Shown here piece by piece: positions 26,683 through 31,357 of a stretch of 31,357 nucleotides of DNA. The position numbers were made by a program, and so were the translations under genes. Source of the DNA: Palsa-883 sp035696165 (lineage in GTDB: Bacteria; Pseudomonadota; Alphaproteobacteria; Acetobacterales; Acetobacteraceae); NCBI GenBank assembly GCA_035696165.1, contig DASRQX010000066.1:1-31357 (forward strand), given 5' to 3'. Position 1 is the stretch's first letter, and each line of letters opens with the position of its first letter. The notes below the pieces were generated by a model that did not search any database, had not been told where the DNA came from, and was given only the letters and a program-made list of their open reading frames with translations.

Positions 26683-27395
26683 TCAAAACATTATTGACGT
26701 GTGCAGGCCGGCGATCAAGTCGTTCTTCAGTGGCTTGCTGCTGGCCGCGGTTGGGATGTTGGCCCCAGGGTTCACCACCACCTGTAGATCCGGCTGCAAC
26801 GTCGACCACGGCGCAATCTGGCACTGATACGTCAGCTCGATTACCGTCTTGTTGCCGGAATATGGCGTCCCGGACCCGGTATAGAAGATCACACCGTTAC
26901 CAAACCGACGTGCCGCCGGACTGATGGCCATATACGACGCCCCCAACCCCAGCGTGTCATTCTCCCGCCCGGCAAACGGCCCGATCCAGTTCAATCCGCC
27001 CTCGATAAAAAGATTGCTCAGATTGCAATCGCCGGGCGAGCCCATCACCTGCAGGAACATGCCGACCCCGCCGGTCTTGCTGCCCGGTTCGCGCCAGACC
27101 AATTGATCCATGATGCCGTAGATCGCGTAATTCCCGGAATGTCGCTGCGGCTGCCCCGTGCTCGTCGGACTGGCCAGCGATTGGCCGGTATTGTCGTAAA
27201 GCCGATCAGAGAAGTTGCCGGAATCATACCGGGCGCCGAGCTTGTAGGTGCCCGGCAATCCGGTCGCATTGTCGCCTTGATTGACCAAGTGCCACAGCTC
27301 GCCCACCGTCAGCGCGTGGCCACTCAGGCGGAACGCCGTGCCGCCGCTGTCGCGCTCCTGCGGATTGCCGGTGCCGGGCGGCGCGGGATCGTCTC
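26683..27395 (-). pseudogene. OprB-type carbohydrate porin, 5'-truncated
   Basis: Only the C-terminal half of an outer-membrane beta-barrel porin remains. Typical parts are NQGDNATGLPGTYKLGARYDSGNF, GNYAIYGIMDQLVWREPGS, TYQCQIAPWSTLQPDLQVVVNPG and a final Phe, the outer-membrane sorting residue. The frame continues upstream of the first GTG (27306) to about 27395 (AFRLSG ... PPGTGNPQERD), and then runs into sulfotransferase sequence in another frame. Signal peptide and the first half of the barrel are missing, so it cannot make a porin. The lesion looks like a deletion joining two genes of the same orientation. Confidence 0.88.
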
Positions 27396-28114
27396 CCGCT
27401 CCTGCGCGCGCACCACCTTGCCGACGGTGTGCAGTCCCGGTGTGCCCAACCGCGCGTCGAACTCCGCCGCGTCGTGTTGAATCTTGTCGAAATCATGTGC
27501 GAACGGCTTTTCGCCGATGAATTCATACACCGCGTCCAGCGCCCGCTTCGGATCGCCGGTCGGTGTCTCGTAGGTCAGCAGCATCAAGCGGTCGACTGCT
27601 CGCCGAAGAAACCCTCGCGCAGCGCGTTCTACGAGAAGCCAATCATTCCGACTACGGAACAAAATTCCTCCGCCTGCGAATAGACCGTGCCGCCTGGTTC
27701 GAAGTTGAAGATCTTTGAAGGCTCGAACTTATTGCGGCGGATCAACCGCTCGATGCGGTCCAGGATCCACGGCACGTGCCGCACGCAGCAGCTCACTTTC
27801 GCATCCGGGAACAACGCCGCCAGCGTCGGCAGCTTCGAACACCACAGCCGATTGGTGTCGAACACCACCCGGGTGGGATGCTCACGGTGATAGTACGAGT
27901 CGAACGCTCCGGTCAGAATCGCCCAGCGCTGCGCGCCATCGATGAACACCGCGGTCTCGTTGTCCTGGCTCATCTGCCGCAGCAGCGCGGTGAACAGCGA
28001 GCCCACCGGGCTCGACATGCCGGCATGCACCCGCTTGTTCTGCCGCAGCAGCGCCGCCAGCAAGGTCGAGCCCGAGCGTGGCAGTCCCGAGATGAAATGG
28101 ATCCCGTGTTTCAT
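27390..28114 (-). pseudogene. Sulfotransferase-family protein, broken and 3'-truncated
   Basis: The first 161 codons from ATG 28114 carry the PAPS-binding P-loop GLPRSGSTLLAALLR and TRVVFDTNRLW near residue 90, typical of sulfotransferases. A TAG at 27629-27631 interrupts the frame right after GMIGFS. Beyond it the same frame reads NALREGFFGEQS, then a one-base shift near 27598 leads to the continuing family sequence RLMLLTYETPTGDPKRALDAVYEFIGEKPFAHDFD in another frame. Homology stops around 27390 at AQERETI, where OprB sequence begins. It thus has a nonsense codon, a frameshift and a terminal deletion. Confidence 0.88.
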
Positions 28115-28170
28115 GCCGTGATGATACCCCCCGCTTGCGCCGAGTCTCGGTCACGCGTTCTCGCCTGGCA

Positions 28171-28200
28171 AGGGTGCCTGCCGACAGGGTGCCTGCCGAC
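28171..28200. repeat. Perfect 15-bp tandem duplication upstream of the CMD-family gene
   Basis: AGGGTGCCTGCCGAC occurs at 28171-28185 and 28186-28200, about 74 bp before the next start codon, in the probable promoter region. TTGCCA at 28205-28210 just after it could be a -35 element, but no good -10 is certain. Confidence 0.85.
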
Positions 28201-28273
28201 AGGTCTTGCCACACTAGGTCCAATAGGGTCGATATCGGGTATGCTCGCGCAACCTTAACAACCGGAGACAATC

Positions 28274-28603
28274 ATGGCCAGCCAGCCAGCCAGTCCACGC
28301 GACGCCGTCCGCAAGACGGTCCCCAAGATGATAGAGGTGACCGAACAGGTCATCTATGGCGACATCTGGGAGCGTCCCGGCCTGAGCAAGCGGGATCGCA
28401 GCCTGATCGTTATCGCCTCGCTGATTTCCACCTGCCGCCCCGAGCAGCTCCGTGGCCATCTGGCGCGCGCGCTGGACAACGGTGTGACGCAAGACGAGAT
28501 CGCCGAGGTGATCACCCATCTCGCCTTCTATTCCGGTTGGCCGGCCTCGATGACCGCGGCGCGCATCGCCAAGGAGGTGTTCGAGGAGCGGGGCGTGGCC
28601 TGA
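28274..28603 (+). CDS. Carboxymuconolactone decarboxylase-family protein
   Basis: A 109-residue all-helical protein of the CMD/AhpD-like family. The segment LSKRDRSLIVIASLISTCRPEQLRGHLARALDNGVTQDEIAEVITHLAFYSGWPA is the diagnostic core, with Glu and His of ExxxGH in the helix and no Cys-x-x-Cys pair, so it fits decarboxylase-like rather than AhpD peroxidase members. Its true substrate is unknown. GGAG lies 7 nt before ATG 28274. It stands alone, followed after about 125 bp by the solute-binding protein gene. Confidence 0.92.
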   Translation: MASQPASPRDAVRKTVPKMIEVTEQVIYGDIWERPGLSKRDRSLIVIASLISTCRPEQLRGHLARALDNGVTQDEIAEVITHLAFYSGWPASMTAARIAKEVFEERGVA

Positions 28604-28728
28604 CCACCGGCGCAAACGCACCGGCGGGACCCGACCGCCACGCGAGGCCGCTGGTTGATCAGACCCAGGAGCGGGCTAGTGTCCCCGTGGGATAACAAGG
28701 CCGAAATGACCACATGGAGGGGACGGAG

Positions 28729-30312
28729 ATGAGACGCAGGACGTTCGTTCGTTGCGCCGCTGCCACGGCTTTGGCATCGGTGCGAGGTCCCGCCATCGCG
28801 CAAACGACCCGCGCGCGCACGCTGCGCTTTGTCCCGCAAGCCAACCTGACCGTGTTGGACCCGATTTTCACCTCCGCCTCGGTCACCCGCAGCCATGGCT
28901 ACTTGATCTACGACACACTGTTCGGCATCACCGGCGACGATCGTTTCGGCCCGCAGATGGCAGAGGGGTATGCATCCGCTGACGACGGGCGCAGCTACCT
29001 GATCCGGCTGCGCGACGGGCTGAAATTCCACAATGGCGAACCGGTCCGCGCCCAGGACTGCGTGGCCAGCCTGCAGCGCTGGACAGCGCGCGACGTGGTC
29101 GGCCAAACCGCCGCCCAGTTCGTTGATGGCTGGAGTGCGCAGGACGACCGCACGATCCGCATCACGCTGAAGCAGAAGTTGCCACTCTTCATGGAGCTTA
29201 TCGGCAAGGGTGGTGCATCGGTCCCCTTCATTATGCCCGAGCATATCGCCACCACCGACCCGTTCAAACCGGTCATCGAGACGATCGGCTCCGGACCGTT
29301 CAAATTTATCAAAGCCGAGTTCGTTGCCGGTGCGCGCGTCGTCTATGAGCGGAATGCCGACTACGTGCCGCGCCAGGAACCACCGGACGGCACCACTGGT
29401 GGCAAGGTGGTTCATTTCGAGCGTGTCGAGTGGCAGGTGATCCCCGACGCCGCGACGGCCGCCGCCGCGCTCCAGGCCGGCGAGGTGGATTGGTACGAAC
29501 AGGTCCAGGCCGATCTGGTTCCGCTGCTGCGGCGCAATCCCAATATCACCGTCGATCTGGCGCTGGCAGCTGGCTATATGGGCCTGCTGCGCTTCAACCA
29601 GCTCGTCGCGCCGTTCGACAATGCCGCCATCCGGCGCGCGGTGGCGATGGCGGTCGACCAGTCGGACTACATGGCCGCGTTGACCGGCAACGATGCCGAC
29701 GCCTATCGCGTATGCAAGTCCATGCTGACCTGCGGCACGCCCTACGCCCGCGAGGTCGGCGCGTCGGCGATGCCAGCCGACCTGGACAAGGCCCGCGCTG
29801 CCCTCAAGGCGGCGGGCTACCAGGGCGAGAAGGTGGTCATCCTACATCCCGTCGATGTCGCAACTATCGCCCCGATGGATGACGTGACGTTCGACCTGCT
29901 GCGGAAACTCGGCATGAACGCCGAGCTCGACGCCGCTGATTTCGGCACGGTGACGCAACGCCGCACCAGCAAGGCACCGATCGACAAGGGCGGCTGGTCC
30001 ATTCTGCACACCTGGGGGCCACCCAGCGTGATGGGGACGCCGCTCGCCAATCAGTTCATCCGCGGCCTCGGTGCGAGCGGCTTCCCGGGCTGGGCAACGG
30101 ACGACACGATCGAGCAAATGATCCGCCAATGGGTACTGGCGCCCGACGCCGCCGCGCGCAACGCGCTCACCGACGCGATCCAGGCCCGGGCGTTCGAGAC
30201 GGTGCCGATGATCCCGCTCGGGTTGTTTCAGATCCACACCGCATTCGCCAAGACCATTGTGGGACACACGAAGTTCGATGGCGCCCTGTTCTGGAACCTG
30301 CGCCGGACCTGA
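28729..30312 (+). CDS. ABC transporter family-5 solute-binding protein (DppA/OppA type)
   Basis: A 527-residue periplasmic binding protein of the SBP_bac_5 family, which carries peptides, nickel or other small ligands to ABC permeases. The N-terminus MRRRTFVRCAAATALASVRGPAIAQT is a signal peptide with a twin-arginine-like RRRTFV. Family marks are TLRFVPQANLTVLDPIFTS, RDGLKFHNGEPVRAQDCVASLQRW, IGSGPFKFIKAEF, ALQAGEVDWYEQVQADL and FDNAAIRRAVAMAVDQ. ATG 28729 was chosen because GGAGG lies about 8 nt upstream and removes MEGTE before the signal. No permease or ATPase genes follow; the gene is followed by an insertion sequence, so an operon may have been interrupted or the protein is an orphan. 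Confidence 0.93.
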   Translation: MRRRTFVRCAAATALASVRGPAIAQTTRARTLRFVPQANLTVLDPIFTSASVTRSHGYLIYDTLFGITGDDRFGPQMAEGYASADDGRSYLIRLRDGLKFHNGEPVRAQDCVASLQRWTARDVVGQTAAQFVDGWSAQDDRTIRITLKQKLPLFMELIGKGGASVPFIMPEHIATTDPFKPVIETIGSGPFKFIKAEFVAGARVVYERNADYVPRQEPPDGTTGGKVVHFERVEWQVIPDAATAAAALQAGEVDWYEQVQADLVPLLRRNPNITVDLALAAGYMGLLRFNQLVAPFDNAAIRRAVAMAVDQSDYMAALTGNDADAYRVCKSMLTCGTPYAREVGASAMPADLDKARAALKAAGYQGEKVVILHPVDVATIAPMDDVTFDLLRKLGMNAELDAADFGTVTQRRTSKAPIDKGGWSILHTWGPPSVMGTPLANQFIRGLGASGFPGWATDDTIEQMIRQWVLAPDAAARNALTDAIQARAFETVPMIPLGLFQIHTAFAKTIVGHTKFDGALFWNLRRT

Positions 30313-30604
30313 TGCGACCAATGACCGGTGGGAGATAGCCGAGGCGGCATTGGCGCACATGCTGCGCGACGGGACGGAAACTGCCTACCAACGCGGGGCC
30401 TTATGGAGAAGTGGCGACATGCGTTGGGCGCGTCGGGGCATCCAACGCCGCTGCAGCGCGACTGAGCGGGAGCAGCGCGGGCGGCAGCGCACTGCCACGT
30501 GTGTTATACCAGGAGCCATAGCACGTGACTCACTGCTTTGATCTTTATCCGACGCGGTGCGGTGTGATTCCCCTAGTCCGGTAATTTGGCTGAGGGAAGC
30601 ATCG
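30313..30604. other. Gap between binding-protein gene and IS element
   Basis: The 292 bp after the solute-binding protein hold no recognised gene. The left end of the IS630 element should lie within roughly 30540-30600, probably at a TA dinucleotide, but its inverted repeat cannot be fixed because the right end is outside the window. Confidence 0.4.
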
Positions 30605-31357
30605 ATGGGTCGGGCTGTGATGATCACGCGTTTGGATTGGTCTGCGGCTGAGTTGTGCCGTGTTGCGTCGAGAGAGGGATGGCCGGGTTGTACGGCGGCT
30701 TCTGGCGCTGGCATTGATCCTCGAAGGGCACGCGCGCGAGGCGGCGGCTTCGCTGAGCGGGATGCAGCGACAGACGCTGCGGGACTGGGTGCATCGCTAT
30801 AACGAGGCGGGCTTGGCGGGGTTATCGTCTCGGGTCAGTTCGGGTCCTGCGCGGTTGCTGAGCGCGGCGCAGATGGAGGCGTTCAAGGAGCTGGTGATCA
30901 ACGGGCCTGACCCGGAGATCGACAAGGTGGTTCGGTGGCGCTGCGTTGATTTGCGGGAGAAGATCGCGGAGCGTTTTTCTGTCTCGGTGCACAAGCGCAC
31001 GGTGGCGAAGTGGCTGCGTGAACTGGATCTCACCCGGTTGCAGCCGCGGCCGTTCCATCCGAACAAGGACGTCGCGGCCCAGGTGGCATATAAAAAAAAT
31101 TCCCACATCTGGTAGCCGAGGCGTTGCCGGCATCGGCTGCGGGGAAAGACATTGAAGTCTGGTTTTCTGATGAAGCCAGGGTCGGGCAGAAAGGCTCGCT
31201 CGAATACGTTTGGGCGCCGATCGGATCACGGCCACCGATGGTGCGGGACAACCGTCACGACTCTGTTCACCTGTTCGGCGCGATCTGCCCATGTCGTGGT
31301 GTCGGTGCTGCGATCATCATGCCCGCCGTCAACACCGAGGCGATGAACGAGCACCTG
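30605..31357 (+). mobile_element. IS630-family insertion sequence, transposase in three frames (right end missing)
   Basis: The transposase starts at ATG 30605 (MGRAVMITRLDWSAAEL). It shifts frame near 30672-30680, continuing from about 30675 with RDGRVVRRLLALALILEGHA, GMQRQTLRDWVHRYNEAGL (helix-turn-helix), then KIAERFSVSVHKRTVAKWLREL. At an A8 run (31092-31099) the frame reaches TAG at 31113-31115 unless it slips by -1, after which the catalytic domain follows (FPHLVAEALPAS, EVWFSDEARVGQKGS, RDNRHDSVHLFGAICP) to the window end. WFSDEARVGQKG contains a DDE aspartate. The second break could be a programmed frameshift, as some IS630 members use one; the first looks like a deletion. Confidence 0.88.

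Noticed and set aside
28186..28212. Extra copy of the 4319-4810 B-type repeat (CAGGTCTTGCCA)
   Set aside because: Only about 11 bases match and the context differs, so chance is likely.

Overview
The window is high-GC, gene-dense bacterial chromosome. OmpR/two-CSK-type signalling, a carbohydrate-porin (OprB-like) remnant, an HAE1 RND pump, many small-molecule catabolic enzymes and an RIME-like palindromic intergenic element suggest an alphaproteobacterium, most likely Rhodospirillales/Acetobacteraceae-like. That placement is inference: no rRNA or marker gene is present to settle it. No rRNA, tRNA or CRISPR array was found.

Left part (1-6960) is accessory. An ArsR-type regulator precedes a luciferase-like flavin oxidoreductase. 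A convergent VapBC-type toxin-antitoxin pair follows, whose antitoxin start was displaced by an 11-bp tandem duplication. Next on the minus strand are a 1-Cys peroxiredoxin and a persulfide dioxygenase-rhodanese fusion, probably one sulfur/peroxide unit. Upstream of these lies a non-coding composite array of degenerate repeats (about 4319-4810). Then comes a decaying patch: a Fic pseudogene (active-site His lost, nonsense codon, 22-bp duplication), its small antitoxin, an XRE-type regulator, a Pepco-like remnant without a start codon, and an intact-looking GxxExxY protein.

Centre (6988-13030, minus strand) reads adaptor -> RND pump -> trpG -> trpD. The pump stop codon overlaps the trpG start by ATGA, so an efflux system appears to be translationally coupled to tryptophan biosynthesis genes. 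A divergent glucarate dehydratase gene follows, then a palindromic repeat, then a tight plus-strand run of two MaoC/hot-dog proteins, a membrane permease and an atypical ABC ATPase.

Right part (17793-26635) holds a small unknown gene, a TauD-like dioxygenase, an RraA-like protein overlapping a sirtuin by ATGA, a SnoaL-like protein with a PuuE-like polysaccharide deacetylase, a cytosolic PhnD-like binding protein, an arginase/agmatinase-fold protein lacking two usual active-site residues, and a complete OmpR-type two-component system.

The end (26683-31357) carries two broken genes fused at a deletion junction (sulfotransferase and OprB porin), a carboxymuconolactone-decarboxylase-family protein, a Tat-type family-5 solute-binding protein and an IS630-family transposase with two frame breaks that runs off the window. 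No wholly new system is proven. The best leads are the RND-trp coupling, the RraA-like/sirtuin pair, the altered ureohydrolase, the MaoC-ABC operon and the composite repeat array. Short tandem duplications (11, 15, 22 and 24 bp) recur and account for some of the gene damage.
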